Assembly: GCA_903927025.1 (NCBI GenBank)
Contig: CAIYLG010000043.1
Location: forward strand, 56,387 to 120,386
Source: an uncultured Armatimonadota bacterium
GTDB taxonomy: Bacteria; Armatimonadota; Fimbriimonadia; Fimbriimonadales; Fimbriimonadaceae
Direction: 5' to 3'
DNA: 64,000 nt
The position numbers were made by a program, and so were the translations under genes. This document shows positions 7,928 to 17,538 of the stretch, one piece after another; the stretch's first letter is position 1, and each line of letters begins with the position of its first letter. The notes beneath the pieces are model-generated. The model was given only the letters and a program-made list of their open reading frames with translations. It was not told the origin of the DNA and did no database searches.

Positions 7928-10900
7928 CTACTTGATGGCGAATAGAGAACCACTGCCGATGTAGATCGTTCCGTCTAACCCAATCGCCGGAGACGACGAG
8001 AGGGTCGTACCCGTCGCATAGGTCCAAATCACCTTGCCGTCTGGTCCTACCGCGTGAACCACGCCGTCTCGGCTGCCAACGTAAACCCTGCCGGCGGAAT
8101 CTACTGCTGGGGATGAGCGGACTAAGGAGCCTCCGGTGTTGTAAGCCCACCTCAATGTGCCGTCGGGATGGACAGCATATAGATTGTGGTCGTCACTGCC
8201 CACATAGATCGTTCCATCCGAACCAATAGCCGGTGAGGAGTTCACCGAGGCGCCGGTTTGGTACTTCCACTTTAGCTTTCCGGTGGAATCCACAGCATTC
8301 AGGCACCCGTCTCCAGACCCGACATAAATCGTTCCGTCTGATCCGACAGCTGCGGAAGAGTAGTAGATCGGTCCGCCGGCTGTGTACCTCCATATCTGAT
8401 GTCCGTCTGAACCCAAGGCATATAGGTAGCTGGAGTAGGATCCAATGTAGACCGTGCCATCTGAGGCAACTGCGGCAGACGAGTAAACATAACCGCCGGT
8501 GGGGAACTTCCACTTCTGGGTGCCGTCTGGGTTGATAGCATAGAAATTGAAATCGTAGCTACCTGCATAGATCGTTCCATCTGGGCCAATAGACGGAGAG
8601 GAATCGACCCAGTTGCCTGCTTTGAACTTCCATTTCAGACTACCGGTCGGGTTGACGGCATACAGGTTGTTGTCATCGCTTCCAATGTAGATAGTCCCGT
8701 CCCCTCCAATCGCCGGAGATCCCTGAATCCCGTAGGTAGACGCGCCTGTCTTGAATTTCCAGTTGAGCGTTCCGTCTGGGTGAATGGAGTAGAGATTGGA
8801 ATCGCTGCTTCCTACGAAAAGGGTTCCATCTGCACCAATCGCGGGCGAAGAATAGCCAACGGGGCCGCTCGCGACAGAATCCCACTTGAGGGTGCCAACC
8901 GAGCCAGTTCCTTCTCCAAGTGCCGTGTGAAGAAGATCATGCCGAAACATCGGCCACTCTGACAGGGACAGAGCAGGCAGAACAGTCAAAATGCCATTCG
9001 CAGACTTGTTGCCACTCGTCGCTGTGATTGTGACGCTGGTGCTTGCGGTCACCACGGCGGATGCGACATCAAAGCTCGCAGTCGTCTGACCCGCGGCCAC
9101 AGTGACGGATGCGGGGACGACGGCAGTCGAGCTGTTTGATTGAAGAATCACAGTGGCTCCACCAGTTGGGGCGGCTGTGTTCAGCTTCACTTGACCGGTG
9201 GAGTGGGATCCCGACGTTACGGAAGACGGACTAAAGGTCACCGAGACAGGATACGGGGCTGGGATAACAGTGATTTGGGCGACGGCAGTCTTGCTGTTTA
9301 CTGAAGCAGTGATGCTGGCGGGCGTGTTGACGCTTATGTATGTGGTGCCAATCGTAAACGTTGTACTCGTTTGGCCTGCTGGCACCGTAATCGTCGCTGG
9401 CACGGTTGCCGCAGAGTCGCTGGAAGTGACACTCACCAACAACCCGCCGATTGGCGCCGCGGCATTCATGGTCAGCTTGGCTGAGGCGGTGGTTCCGGCC
9501 GTGACTGAAGTGGGTGTCACGGTGAGGCTTAGGGGAACTGGGGCAAGGATGGTCAAGTTTGCCGAAACTGTCGTGCTTCCCGAGGTCGCCGTAATCGCAG
9601 CGAGCGTGTCTGTCGCCACTGCGTTCGTCCCGACGAGGAACGATGCGGTGGTCTGGCCGCCTAGAACCGTTACTGATGCCGGTGTGGATGCTGCGGGGTT
9701 GCTGGACGCGAGCGACACCTTCAGGCCGGATATCGGAGCGGCGGCATTGAGCGTAAGGGTTGCTGTCGAGTTTCCTCCGCCCGTCACGCTGGAAGGGGAG
9801 ACGGACAGACTGTACGGCACCGGCGCAAGGATGGAGAGTGCTGCGGAGGCAGACTGACCGTTTGCTGATGCCGCGATCGTAGAGGATACGTTTGCGGCGA
9901 CCGCTACAGTGGTGACCGTAAAGGTTGTGCTCGACTGCCCGGCTGAGACGGTTACCATCGTCGGTACCGTTGCACTCGTGCCGGTGGCAGATAGTGAAAC
10001 GTTGAGGCCACTAGAAGGGGCCATGGCGTTTAAGGTGACAGTGGCAGTGGATGGAGATCCTCCGGTGACGCTGGCAGGCGACAAGGTCACCGTAGCGGGA
10101 ACTGGTGCGAGAATTGAGAGGATCGCAGACGCGGTTTTAGCGCCAAGTGCTGCCGAGATGGTAGCGGATGTGTTTGTAGCGACCGCCGAAGTGGAAACGA
10201 TAAATGTTGTGCTGGCTTGTCCTCCAGGCACAGTGACTAAAGCCGACGTGGTTGCCGCGGGGTTGCTGGATCCAAGCGTAAGATTCAAGCCTCCACTCGG
10301 CGCAGCCCCGTTCAGCACAACAGTCGCGGTGGAGTAGGCTCCGCCCGTAACCGTCGCAGGGGATAAGGACAGGGAAGAAGGACTTGGCGGAGAAACGGTT
10401 AAGGTTCCCGAACTGCTCTTGCCATTTGCCGATGCACCGAGGGTGGCGGTGATATTGGCGGAGACGGGCACCGTGCCGATAGGGAAGGTTGCGCTCGACT
10501 GGCCGGCGGGGACATTGAGCGTTGCGGGGACCGTAACGGAACTGCTGGAAGAGGAAAGGGTGACCGCAAGTCCTGTAGCGGGTGCAGGGGAGCTTAGCGT
10601 CACAGTTGCCGAGGCGGAAGTTCCGCCGACTAAAGATGTCGGAGTGACCAAGAGGGCCACTGGGTAAGCCGGAGGCGTCAGAGTCAGAGCTGCGCTAGCG
10701 GTGCTGCTGTTCGCCGAAGCAGAGATATTTGCGTTCGCGTTTGCTGTCACGGCTTTGGTAGCGATGGTGAAGCTGCCCGAAAGCTGACCAGAAACGATCG
10801 TAACCGAGGCAGGAACCGTTGCTTTTGCATTGTCCGATTTCAAAAGGCACTTCACTCCAGCTTTGGGGGCTGCGCCAGAAAGCGTCACGGTTCCGGTAGA

Positions 10901-11593
10901 GCTGGCACCGCCGACCACGCTGGTGGGAGCAAGCTGGACGCTGGATAAGGTCGGAGGCAAAATGGCAAGGGTGGCTGAGGCCGACTTACCCCCAGCTGTG
11001 GCGGTTAGGGTCGCCGAGGTCTTTGCCGCTACCGGGATGGTTGAGATTTTAACCGTTGCAGTGGATGTCCCAGTTGCGACGACTAGGCTGGACGGGGTGC
11101 TCGCCGAAGTCGAAGAGCTTTTGAGGGTGACCGTCATTCCACTCGTTGGAGCTTTTCCAGACAGCGTGACGGTACCCACGGCGCCAGTGCCTCCCAGCAC
11201 ACTTGCTGGCGTCACCGAGAAACTTTGAACAGCAGGAGGATTGATGGCTAGCGACGCAGTCACATTCTTTCCACTGAGGGTGGCGGTGAGAACAGCGGAC
11301 ACTTTGGTGGCGACAGCTAGCGTCGAAACTGAAACGGCTGCACTGGTATTTCCCGCTGTGATCGTCACGCTTGACGGGAGCGATGCAGCTGAGCTGCCGC
11401 TCTTTAGGGCGACCGTGACGCCGCCGGTAGGCGCTTTCGCCGTCAGGGTGACGGTGCCCGTGGCCGAATTTCCGCCTACGACACTTGTTGGCGATACGGT
11501 AATCGACTTTAGCGCCTGCGCTGAGCTTATTGATGCTAAGGCAAGGGTAAGCATCAGGCCAAGCAGGGGCCGAAGACAACGTCCGAGTTTCAT
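7928..11593 (-). CDS. secreted Ig-repeat protein with C-terminal PQQ-type beta-propeller
   Basis: 1221 residues with a signal peptide (LLGLMLTLALASISSAQA). The first ~870 residues hold nine tandem Ig-like repeats of about 90-95 residues. Each begins SxTPxSVxGGxxxTGTVTL and carries a PASVTVxAGQxxxxF core. From about residue 875 the sequence switches to a propeller: WPMFRHDLLHT and then eight copies of SPAIGxDGTIYxGSxDxxLY with W-[KR]-[FY] turns, the BamB/PQQ-like pattern. It is probably a surface or extracellular adhesive protein; no enzymatic residues are seen. The Ig repeats resemble those of the 2480-residue protein at 39612-47054. A TATATT hexamer sits 8 nt before the ATG with no Shine-Dalgarno, suggesting a leaderless message. 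The long open frames on the opposite strand are by-products of the repeat composition. Confidence 0.88.
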   Translation of the reverse strand: MKLGRCLRPLLGLMLTLALASISSAQALKSITVSPTSVVGGNSATGTVTLTAKAPTGGVTVALKSGSSAASLPSSVTITAGNTSAAVSVSTLAVATKVSAVLTATLSGKNVTASLAINPPAVQSFSVTPASVLGGTGAVGTVTLSGKAPTSGMTVTLKSSSTSASTPSSLVVATGTSTATVKISTIPVAAKTSATLTATAGGKSASATLAILPPTLSSVQLAPTSVVGGASSTGTVTLSGAAPKAGVKCLLKSDNAKATVPASVTIVSGQLSGSFTIATKAVTANANANISASANSSTASAALTLTPPAYPVALLVTPTSLVGGTSASATVTLSSPAPATGLAVTLSSSSSSVTVPATLNVPAGQSSATFPIGTVPVSANITATLGASANGKSSSGTLTVSPPSPSSLSLSPATVTGGAYSTATVVLNGAAPSGGLNLTLGSSNPAATTSALVTVPGGQASTTFIVSTSAVATNTSATISAALGAKTASAILSILAPVPATVTLSPASVTGGSPSTATVTLNAMAPSSGLNVSLSATGTSATVPTMVTVSAGQSSTTFTVTTVAVAANVSSTIAASANGQSASAALSILAPVPYSLSVSPSSVTGGGNSTATLTLNAAAPISGLKVSLASSNPAASTPASVTVLGGQTTASFLVGTNAVATDTLAAITATSGSTTVSANLTILAPVPLSLTVTPTSVTAGTTASAKLTMNAAAPIGGLLVSVTSSDSAATVPATITVPAGQTSTTFTIGTTYISVNTPASITASVNSKTAVAQITVIPAPYPVSVTFSPSSVTSGSHSTGQVKLNTAAPTGGATVILQSNSSTAVVPASVTVAAGQTTASFDVASAVVTASTSVTITATSGNKSANGILTVLPALSLSEWPMFRHDLLHTALGEGTGSVGTLKWDSVASGPVGYSSPAIGADGTLFVGSSDSNLYSIHPDGTLNWKFKTGASTYGIQGSPAIGGDGTIYIGSDDNNLYAVNPTGSLKWKFKAGNWVDSSPSIGPDGTIYAGSYDFNFYAINPDGTQKWKFPTGGYVYSSAAVASDGTVYIGSYSSYLYALGSDGHQIWRYTAGGPIYYSSAAVGSDGTIYVGSGDGCLNAVDSTGKLKWKYQTGASVNSSPAIGSDGTIYVGSDDHNLYAVHPDGTLRWAYNTGGSLVRSSPAVDSAGRVYVGSRDGVVHAVGPDGKVIWTYATGTTLSSSPAIGLDGTIYIGSGSLFAIK

Positions 11594-11601
11594 TAGTCAG
11601 A

Positions 11602-11607
11602 AATATA
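11602..11607 (-). promoter_or_regulatory. -10 element for a leaderless Ig-propeller mRNA
   Basis: On the minus strand, TATATT ends 8 nt before the start codon at 11593. CTGACT (11624-11629 on plus coordinates, minus strand) is a plausible -35 with a 16-nt spacer. No ribosome binding site is seen. Confidence 0.5.
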
Positions 11608-12000
11608 CTGTTTGAACGTTAGGAGTCAGCGGCCCGGTGTTATTTCGAGGTGAAAATTGGCTGTTATCCTCACGGTGATCTCGACCCGGTTTGTGCTTTC
11701 CATTCAGCACGTGTCGGTTCTGTGAGCGAGATCTTTTTGGCCAATCCGGTCGACCTTATTGAGCCAAGAGAGCGCCCGTAGTGGCTCATGGGCGCTGATA
11801 CTTGACTTGAGGTGACGATCCACGTTCATGGGGATTTCGACGTCGACGTGTGACTCCGGTGTGATTATCCGAACCGGATCTCTACGCATTGAAATCCATG
11901 GTTGACCATGGTGAGTATGTTTGCCTAACAAAAGTTCAAAAGGTACTTGCATCAACCGATGTCTTCTGATACCATGCGAGTGACTCAAGGGTGCAGACAC
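11608..12000. other. intergenic region with a CCATGG inverted repeat
   Basis: I find no supported gene. CCATGG-TTGA-CCATGG at 11896-11911 is a perfect inverted repeat about 90 bp ahead of the tetraheme cytochrome and could be a regulator site. A 98-residue open frame on the minus strand (11704-12000) has some protein-like composition but no recognisable domain or start signal, so I do not annotate it. Confidence 0.35.
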
Positions 12001-13242
12001 GTGAAGATACCAAGCAATATTGCAAGTGTACTTGGAGGAGTTATGTGCATAACTCCGTGGGTCTTACTGTCAACCAGTCCGAATCTTGGATGGGGGGCCG
12101 TCGAAGGGAAGCGTAAAGTAGTAATCCTAATTACCGGAAACCGGGGTGGATACCTACAGCCCTGTGGATGTAATGCAAATCAGTTTGATTATGGCCTTGC
12201 TGTTGAGGCCGCGAATCTCCAAGCAGAAAGAAAAAAATTTGAAGACCAAGGGAAAATAGTTATCCTTTTGGATTCTGGTAACTTCGCTTCAAAATTGCCT
12301 GACGTTACCGAAACCACAGTCCGAGCATTTGCGAAGATGGCGTACGCCGCTGTACACATAACTACTCAAGACAGAGGGGCGAGTAACAGCGTGGAGGGTC
12401 TGCTCCATGCGAAAGGTATTCCGGTGGTTGAATCTGAACCGTTGCACCAGGTCAATGCGGGTGCGACGACTGACAAAGGGTCAGCCTTGCCGATAGGTCT
12501 CGGTGTGTGGAAATCCTGGCCAGACATATTGACTTCTAAGTCTCAATTGGCGTCGATCAAGTTCTCAGAGAAGGTGGTTTCTGCACCAGAGGCGGGAACG
12601 AGACTTGATGACGGTCACCCTAGCTTGATCGTGGGGCCATATTCTGGGCCACAAAGGGCCGATGTTTGGGGCAATGTTCTCTACGTTTCGGCTCCACCCA
12701 AGGAAGTGTTCCTAGAGTGTGAGCTTGACGAAGCCGCCGGTCGTTTCAAGTTCCTGCGTGAAGTTCCAGTAAGGGATATTGGTGTCCGCGACGAGACGGT
12801 AGATACGGTTGTGCAACAGCACTTTGCCACCGCTATGGCATCTAAGGAAGGGCTCAGGTCAACAAAGGAGCCAGCGAATATCCCGTTCAAGCTGGCTGCA
12901 AAGTGTGAAAGCTGTCACCACAAGGAGTTCGCTTCTTGGCAACTGAGTCGGCATGCCTCGGCAATTAAGTCGCTGGAGGCAAAGAATCGACTGATCCCGG
13001 ATTGCCTACCCTGTCACGTGGCCACCTATCAGCCCGAATCACATTTTGATCCAGCTTCGAGTGAGTCGAGGGAGTCAGTGACATGCGCGTCGTGTCATGG
13101 GCCGGCGATCGTCCACTCGGTCACTCAGAAGCCAACGGACGTCATCAAGACGCCGTCAATCATCACTTGTCAGAAGTGCCACACGAAGGACACATCACCA
13201 GGATTTGTATATGCCAATTCAATCAAAAAGACGTTCCATTAG
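12001..13242 (+). CDS. exported tetraheme cytochrome c with N-terminal PCGC domain
   Basis: 413 residues from GTG 12001, which has AGGG about 9 nt upstream and yields a natural signal peptide (VKIPSNIASVLGGVMCITPW). Upstream ATG and TTG codons at 11947-11974 would add an unlikely N-terminus. After the signal come VVILITGNRGGYLQPCGC and a domain that resembles the metallophosphatase-like part seen in multiheme proteins of anaerobic or metal-cycling bacteria. The C-terminal 120 residues contain four heme-binding CXXCH motifs: CESCH, CLPCH, CASCH and CQKCH, with the HHKEFASWQLSRHA pattern of cytochrome c554-type hemes. It probably transfers electrons in the periplasm. Its last 32 nt overlap the next gene. 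Confidence 0.8.
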   Translation: MKIPSNIASVLGGVMCITPWVLLSTSPNLGWGAVEGKRKVVILITGNRGGYLQPCGCNANQFDYGLAVEAANLQAERKKFEDQGKIVILLDSGNFASKLPDVTETTVRAFAKMAYAAVHITTQDRGASNSVEGLLHAKGIPVVESEPLHQVNAGATTDKGSALPIGLGVWKSWPDILTSKSQLASIKFSEKVVSAPEAGTRLDDGHPSLIVGPYSGPQRADVWGNVLYVSAPPKEVFLECELDEAAGRFKFLREVPVRDIGVRDETVDTVVQQHFATAMASKEGLRSTKEPANIPFKLAAKCESCHHKEFASWQLSRHASAIKSLEAKNRLIPDCLPCHVATYQPESHFDPASSESRESVTCASCHGPAIVHSVTQKPTDVIKTPSIITCQKCHTKDTSPGFVYANSIKKTFH

Positions 13243-14287
13243 CGCCGCCGTGCTTTTAGTTGCGGCAATCGGTGTTGCTGCTCCTTCGATCCGACAGACA
13301 AATGTTGGTGGACTGAGTTCGAAGTCAGTAGAAGTCTTATGGATTTCCAGAGCGTGGGGGCCGGAGTACGACAGTTCGCAGATCGTTGACCGCTATCCGA
13401 ACTTGAAGCGCGTCTACCTGCCGCTGTTCCAGTTCGCTCCAACACGACTTGCGGCGTCAACTGACAAGCTGTCGGCCTACTTCCAGAAGGAAGTTCGAGA
13501 CTACAAGCTATTCAAGTCGCATGGGATCGAAGTCTTCGGAGTATTCGCACCCCTTGAAATCAATGATCAGACAGATGGGCCGCCAAGCCTTCACGAGCTG
13601 AGCTTGGTGCAGGCGTTCGCGCCTAAGCCGAACCCAGAGACGCTAACCATCTTGGGCGAGGAGGCTGGAAAGCAGTACGCCGATTGGATGGATGAGTGCC
13701 TTAGCTCGGCTGAGGTGGATGGAGTCGTCATTGATATCGCCCAGCCGATTGAGAAACTGTTCAGTTACTCGTCTGCTACTCGCGAATACTTTGTCAAGAA
13801 ATACCATTTCGATCCAGTCGACATTGACTATCCGCTGGGGCTTGTTACTGGACTCAAGCTGACTGATCAAGACTTGGTGGACATCATCGTCAAGGACCGG
13901 TTGGAAGGGATTTCCTCACTTGTAGGCAGAATTTCCACTGTTTGCAAGAAACACAAGAAGCAGACTGAAGCCTTTTCGCTCGCAACCAGCTACACCTATC
14001 CTGCTACGACGCGTGCTGCAAGCCTGTCAGATTGGGGGAGATGGCTCTTGGAGAACAGCGATTTGCGAGTTGTGCTGGGGATGTCTGGAATTGGAGAGTC
14101 GGAAGTCGACAGCTGTGTACAGGCTCGCAACTTGGCGAACGGTCTAAAGATTGATCCTGCCAGATTGACATTCCTCCTTCGCAGCGGTGAACCGCTCTCA
14201 AGTCTTTCCTCGACAGGGGGATTTTCATTCTCCGCACAGACCAACTCGTCACGATTGGCTGTTCTCTACACTCGATTGAAATCGTGA
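13211..14287 (+). CDS. exported GHL10-like TIM-barrel protein
   Basis: 358 residues from ATG 13211. This start gives a signal peptide (ISAAVLLVAAIGVAAPS) and has AGGA 8 nt upstream. It overlaps the cytochrome gene by 32 nt. The sequence alternates strand and helix like a TIM barrel: VEVLWISRAWG, GIEVFGVFAPLEIN, then VDGVVIDIAQP and YFVKKYHFDPVDIDYP. The last two recall the DGIHLDYIRYP and FKxKYGxDP segments of GHL10/DUF187-type glycosidases. The catalytic residues of that family are not firmly defined, and the match is partial, so the function is inferred. Its close coupling to a cytochrome is unexpected for a glycosidase. Confidence 0.55.
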   Translation: MPIQSKRRSISAAVLLVAAIGVAAPSIRQTNVGGLSSKSVEVLWISRAWGPEYDSSQIVDRYPNLKRVYLPLFQFAPTRLAASTDKLSAYFQKEVRDYKLFKSHGIEVFGVFAPLEINDQTDGPPSLHELSLVQAFAPKPNPETLTILGEEAGKQYADWMDECLSSAEVDGVVIDIAQPIEKLFSYSSATREYFVKKYHFDPVDIDYPLGLVTGLKLTDQDLVDIIVKDRLEGISSLVGRISTVCKKHKKQTEAFSLATSYTYPATTRAASLSDWGRWLLENSDLRVVLGMSGIGESEVDSCVQARNLANGLKIDPARLTFLLRSGEPLSSLSSTGGFSFSAQTNSSRLAVLYTRLKS

Positions 14288-14318
14288 CATCAATTCTTAT
14301 CTCACCGTGGAGCTATCA

Positions 14319-15017
14319 ATGCTAACTTCGTTTACCGGCAGGCGTTTCCTTGGAACCCTTGCGATTGTCCTTGCAGCAGCCAGTTCTTGTCTAGCGCAGA
14401 CTCATGATTGTGGAACTACGACTACATCTTGGGGTGCGTCGGGCAGCCCGCCTTCATGGAACGGAACTTCGACAGACTGGGGGACCCAAAGCACCGACAT
14501 ATCGTTCCAGCTTCTGCAAATTGCAAATCCTGGATGTTGTGGCACCATCACCTATCCAACTTGTACTCAGCCAGTGACGCCTATCGTGTTAACGCTGAGC
14601 CAAACACTGACCCATACATACACTCTTAATCAGAGTTGGGATGCCAGCACGACCAACAGTGCAACTTGGGAAGTTCTCAATGTGTCTGCAGGGTTCACCT
14701 TTACATCGGGGGAAACTTACACGTATACCAACGCGATTACCTCAGGCCTCACGAGAACCATCAATTGCGGATCCGAGGAATTTGCCTATCTTGAGACGAT
14801 CACAACTGTGACTAACGAGAATAGCCAATACAGCTCTCTGTATCCTTGGATAACTTGGGCGAACCGTTCAAAGAACGAGAGCACGCAGTTGTTCTACCTT
14901 TCGCCTCTTACCCCACCTAATTCTTCGTTCACGGTGTGCACCGGGTTGATCACGCCAGGGCCGAAATGTCCTGCCGTCATGATCGATGTTCGATGCGGAA
15001 AGCTCGGCGGTAACTAA
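14319..15017 (+). CDS. secreted Thr/Ser-rich protein of unknown function
   Basis: 232 residues from ATG 14319, with GGAG about 9 nt upstream (GTG 14307 is an alternative start). Signal peptide: FLGTLAIVLAAASSCLAQ. The mature protein is rich in Thr, Ser and Asn, with several Cys residues likely in disulfides (CGTT, CCGT, CTQ, NCGS, VCTG, RCGK). The alternating polar stretches LTLSQTLTHTYTLNQSW and VSAGFTFTSGETYTYTN look like long beta hairpins. Such hairpins occur in aerolysin/ETX-type pore-forming proteins, but also in many extracellular beta proteins. I do not recognise a family. Confidence 0.55.
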   Translation: MLTSFTGRRFLGTLAIVLAAASSCLAQTHDCGTTTTSWGASGSPPSWNGTSTDWGTQSTDISFQLLQIANPGCCGTITYPTCTQPVTPIVLTLSQTLTHTYTLNQSWDASTTNSATWEVLNVSAGFTFTSGETYTYTNAITSGLTRTINCGSEEFAYLETITTVTNENSQYSSLYPWITWANRSKNESTQLFYLSPLTPPNSSFTVCTGLITPGPKCPAVMIDVRCGKLGGN

Positions 15018-15179
15018 TTCGGCCGTAGCTAATTAGGCAACGATGTAACTGTTCGGCGAGCCAGAGGATTAGGGCATAGCCTCAACAAGATCGACTTGTT
15101 TGACGCTTGCTCGTCGGACTTTTACACGGAGAGTTTCTGTTTTCTGGTCGCGCTTCTTCGTACCAGTTTTTGTGATCAA

Positions 15180-16406
15180 ATGTTATTCCTATACATAGCT
15201 AGCGCCGCTATATGCGCACAGGACAACATAAACGCATCTTTGTTGGCCATGAGGGAGCCAGGCAAACTTTTCATGGTTCGCGTCCTGCCACAGCAGACGA
15301 CGGTCGCAACTATGGACGTTCGGCCAGAGTGGATGCGTAAGCTCGGATTGGTGGGGCCATTTTCCCATGAGAAGTGTGCCGGCTTGAAATGGGATTCAAG
15401 CAGTTTGCTTCCACTGTATGTGCCAACAGACGCCGAGAAGGTGCTTGCACACTCAGCAAAATCCATGGGTAAGTTGTTCGCGAATCCAAAGCTTGACGCT
15501 GAGCAACTGATTCCGAGTCCCGGACACACGATTCATTCACCCGGTCAGGGGATTGCGCTCTCGAGTGTTCCTTCGCTTTCGAACGCGATGTTGACCGCAG
15601 GAAGCGTGGGCGATGTCACGATGGGGAATTTCACCGACACGCGCATGATGTTGCAGTTCAATGCCTTCGTCGTATTCAAAACGAGGGACGGAAGGCAGGA
15701 GGCCTTTGAACTAAAGCCAAGCCGAGCAGGCGGAGTTGTATCGGGTCGACCAACAAGACCACCAGGACCAAACTACAGCAGGTTGCCTTTGAGCCTAGCA
15801 AAGGTCTTGAAAGGCAGGGCGTTTGAGCCCGGTTTACAGCAGCGAGTAAAGGTTGGGGAGCTAGTCGCGCGACTGGCGGCCGATGGGCCATTGCCCCTAT
15901 ACGCTGATCGGAGGGTGGAAGGAGATTCGGTGTTCATCGATCTGCCAGAGAACAAGGCGTTCTCGCAATATGACGTTGCGCTCGGCCTTGCCTATGCCTT
16001 GGACATGTATTGGAGAAAGGTGGGCAATTCGTATTTTCTGGCATCAGCTCCAAAGGATCCGAGGGAGATTGCGCGCAGTCACTTCTACGAGAAGGTGGAA
16101 GAAGATTTGAAGTTTGTCGTTGCGGCAATGGAGCATGCGAATATGTTGCCGAAGGGTCTGACTGCCGCAGACTTACTTGCAGAGGGTCGATCGCTGTCTG
16201 AATTCGATTCGACCTTTTTACCATCTCTACAAAGTGAGATCGTATTTGCATCAGCCGTTGATCGTCAGCGATTTAACGATGTTGTGCAAAGCAGCGATTA
16301 TTTGGAAGGAACTGTCGAGTTCTGCGCGACTGGAGCCCCGTACTTGATCAGCCTGCAAGGGCACATCAACGCAGGGGGGCAAAGCTTTACATTCGAGCAT
16401 CCATAA
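15180..16406 (+). CDS. secreted protein with STN-like segment, unknown function
   Basis: 408 residues from ATG 15180, which directly begins a short signal peptide (MLFLYIASAAICAQ). The TTG 15096 start gives an improbable N-terminus. Residues about 245-310 (KVGELVARLAADGPLPLYAD ... GLAYALDMYWRKVGNSYFLA) have the shape of an STN domain, a small alpha/beta unit found at the N-terminus of secretins and TonB receptors. No secretin barrel follows. A Lys/Gly/Pro linker (GGVVSGRPTRPPGPN) separates two parts. Function is unknown. It is the last gene of a group of four exported plus-strand genes. Confidence 0.5.
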   Translation: MLFLYIASAAICAQDNINASLLAMREPGKLFMVRVLPQQTTVATMDVRPEWMRKLGLVGPFSHEKCAGLKWDSSSLLPLYVPTDAEKVLAHSAKSMGKLFANPKLDAEQLIPSPGHTIHSPGQGIALSSVPSLSNAMLTAGSVGDVTMGNFTDTRMMLQFNAFVVFKTRDGRQEAFELKPSRAGGVVSGRPTRPPGPNYSRLPLSLAKVLKGRAFEPGLQQRVKVGELVARLAADGPLPLYADRRVEGDSVFIDLPENKAFSQYDVALGLAYALDMYWRKVGNSYFLASAPKDPREIARSHFYEKVEEDLKFVVAAMEHANMLPKGLTAADLLAEGRSLSEFDSTFLPSLQSEIVFASAVDRQRFNDVVQSSDYLEGTVEFCATGAPYLISLQGHINAGGQSFTFEHP

Positions 16407-16723
16407 AGAATGGTAGGGACAGAGCGCGCGGGCCCAACATTGCAGCGAGTCGAAAGGGGATTTCAAGGAAGGGGCATAGACCCTTCCAAGCGGAGTGCGG
16501 TGTGGACATTTCGTCTGACCTCGCCAGCAAGTGGGCGAGTAGAACAGCTGGGGGAGTTGTGAGCTTCACGCTGAGATAGCATCAAATCCTAAGCACTCCT
16601 GGTGCGGAGAGATCCAGAATCTCGGAATCTGAGGCCGTGGATGCGGACCAACGCAGTTTCGGCTAAGGATTCCCTTGATGCCCCGCCTGAGTTCATCAGC
16701 TTGGGCGCATTCCCTTCTTTCTC
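16407..16723. other. intergenic region between convergent genes
   Basis: No gene is supported. GAGAT-CCAGA-ATCTC is a small inverted repeat near 16610-16625 and could act as a terminator for one of the converging units. Confidence 0.3.
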
Positions 16724-17533
16724 TCAACGCAAATGTTTGCTCTTCAGGAACTTGATGAGATCGCCAGGATGATCCGTCTGCAGCCCGTCAACGCCCATTT
16801 CCAGGACTGGAGCCCACTTCGCGGGTGACTCATCGGATCCCTGAATGTCGGGGACAACGGCGACGCCGAGCTGATGGAATTTGGCAACGAATTCCGCAGT
16901 GTAATCCCTGTATCCACCATCCGTGATCGCAAACGGATATGGCTTCCAGTCTGCTTTAATCTGGTCTGTGGATTTGATGTCATTGTCAGAAATGATGGGG
17001 ATCTCGGGAGCGTCTCGAATCCATTCCTTTCGATGTTGCGGACCGTAGAGGTAGGCAATCACGTCGTGCTCCATGTGATGCTTCTTGAGCAAGGGGAGCA
17101 CATCCGTCGCGTGAACAGCCTTGATATCCATGTAGATGGACAGCTTTCCCTTGATGTCGGTCAACAGCTCTTCAAACGTAGGAATCTTCTCGTTGGGACG
17201 AAGGGGGTGCTTGAAGTGGAGGGCTCGAATCTCGGAAAACGTGAAATTGGAAACCCGTCCGTGTCCATCCGTCGTACGGTCGACTGTGTCGTCGTGCATC
17301 AGGACGATGACGCCATCCTTGGTCATTCTGAGATCGGCCTCACCGAAATCGGCACCATCTTTTGCTGCTCGCTCATACGCATCCAGCGAGTTTTCAGGCG
17401 CCTCGGTATGGTCACCTCGGTGAGCGCAGACAATAAAGTGGTGTCCTCGCCTCAAGAATGGTTTTGCAAGAGGGTTTGGGTACGGATTTTGGCCGTTGAG
17501 GGCAAAAGCAGCGAGAAGTAGGCCTGCAACCAT
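16724..17533 (-). CDS. glycerophosphodiester phosphodiesterase family protein
   Basis: 269 residues with a short signal peptide (MVAGLLLAAFALNGQ), so probably periplasmic. The GDPD signature is complete: AHRGDHTEAPENSLDAYERA, then GADFGEADLRMTKDGVIVLMHD with the metal-binding Glu and Asp, DTVDRTTDGHG, and the distal IYMDIKA and GVDGLQTDHPGDL. The family hydrolyses glycerophosphodiesters to glycerol 3-phosphate and an alcohol, using divalent metal. It follows the lipoprotein gene with only 5 nt between, in one transcription unit. The ATG start at 17533 is fixed by that spacing. Confidence 0.9.
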   Translation of the reverse strand: MVAGLLLAAFALNGQNPYPNPLAKPFLRRGHHFIVCAHRGDHTEAPENSLDAYERAAKDGADFGEADLRMTKDGVIVLMHDDTVDRTTDGHGRVSNFTFSEIRALHFKHPLRPNEKIPTFEELLTDIKGKLSIYMDIKAVHATDVLPLLKKHHMEHDVIAYLYGPQHRKEWIRDAPEIPIISDNDIKSTDQIKADWKPYPFAITDGGYRDYTAEFVAKFHQLGVAVVPDIQGSDESPAKWAPVLEMGVDGLQTDHPGDLIKFLKSKHLR

Positions 17534-17538
17534 GGGTT

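Noticed and set aside
9198..11615. Long plus-strand open frames of 82-219 residues opposite the Ig-repeat gene
   Set aside because: They are rich in Val, Ala, Thr and Gly and carry no domain. They mirror the biased Ser/Thr/Val/Ala/Gly codons of the repeats on the real coding strand.
11704..12000. Minus-strand 98-aa frame before the cytochrome gene
   Set aside because: Composition is somewhat protein-like but no domain, start signal or neighbour supports it.
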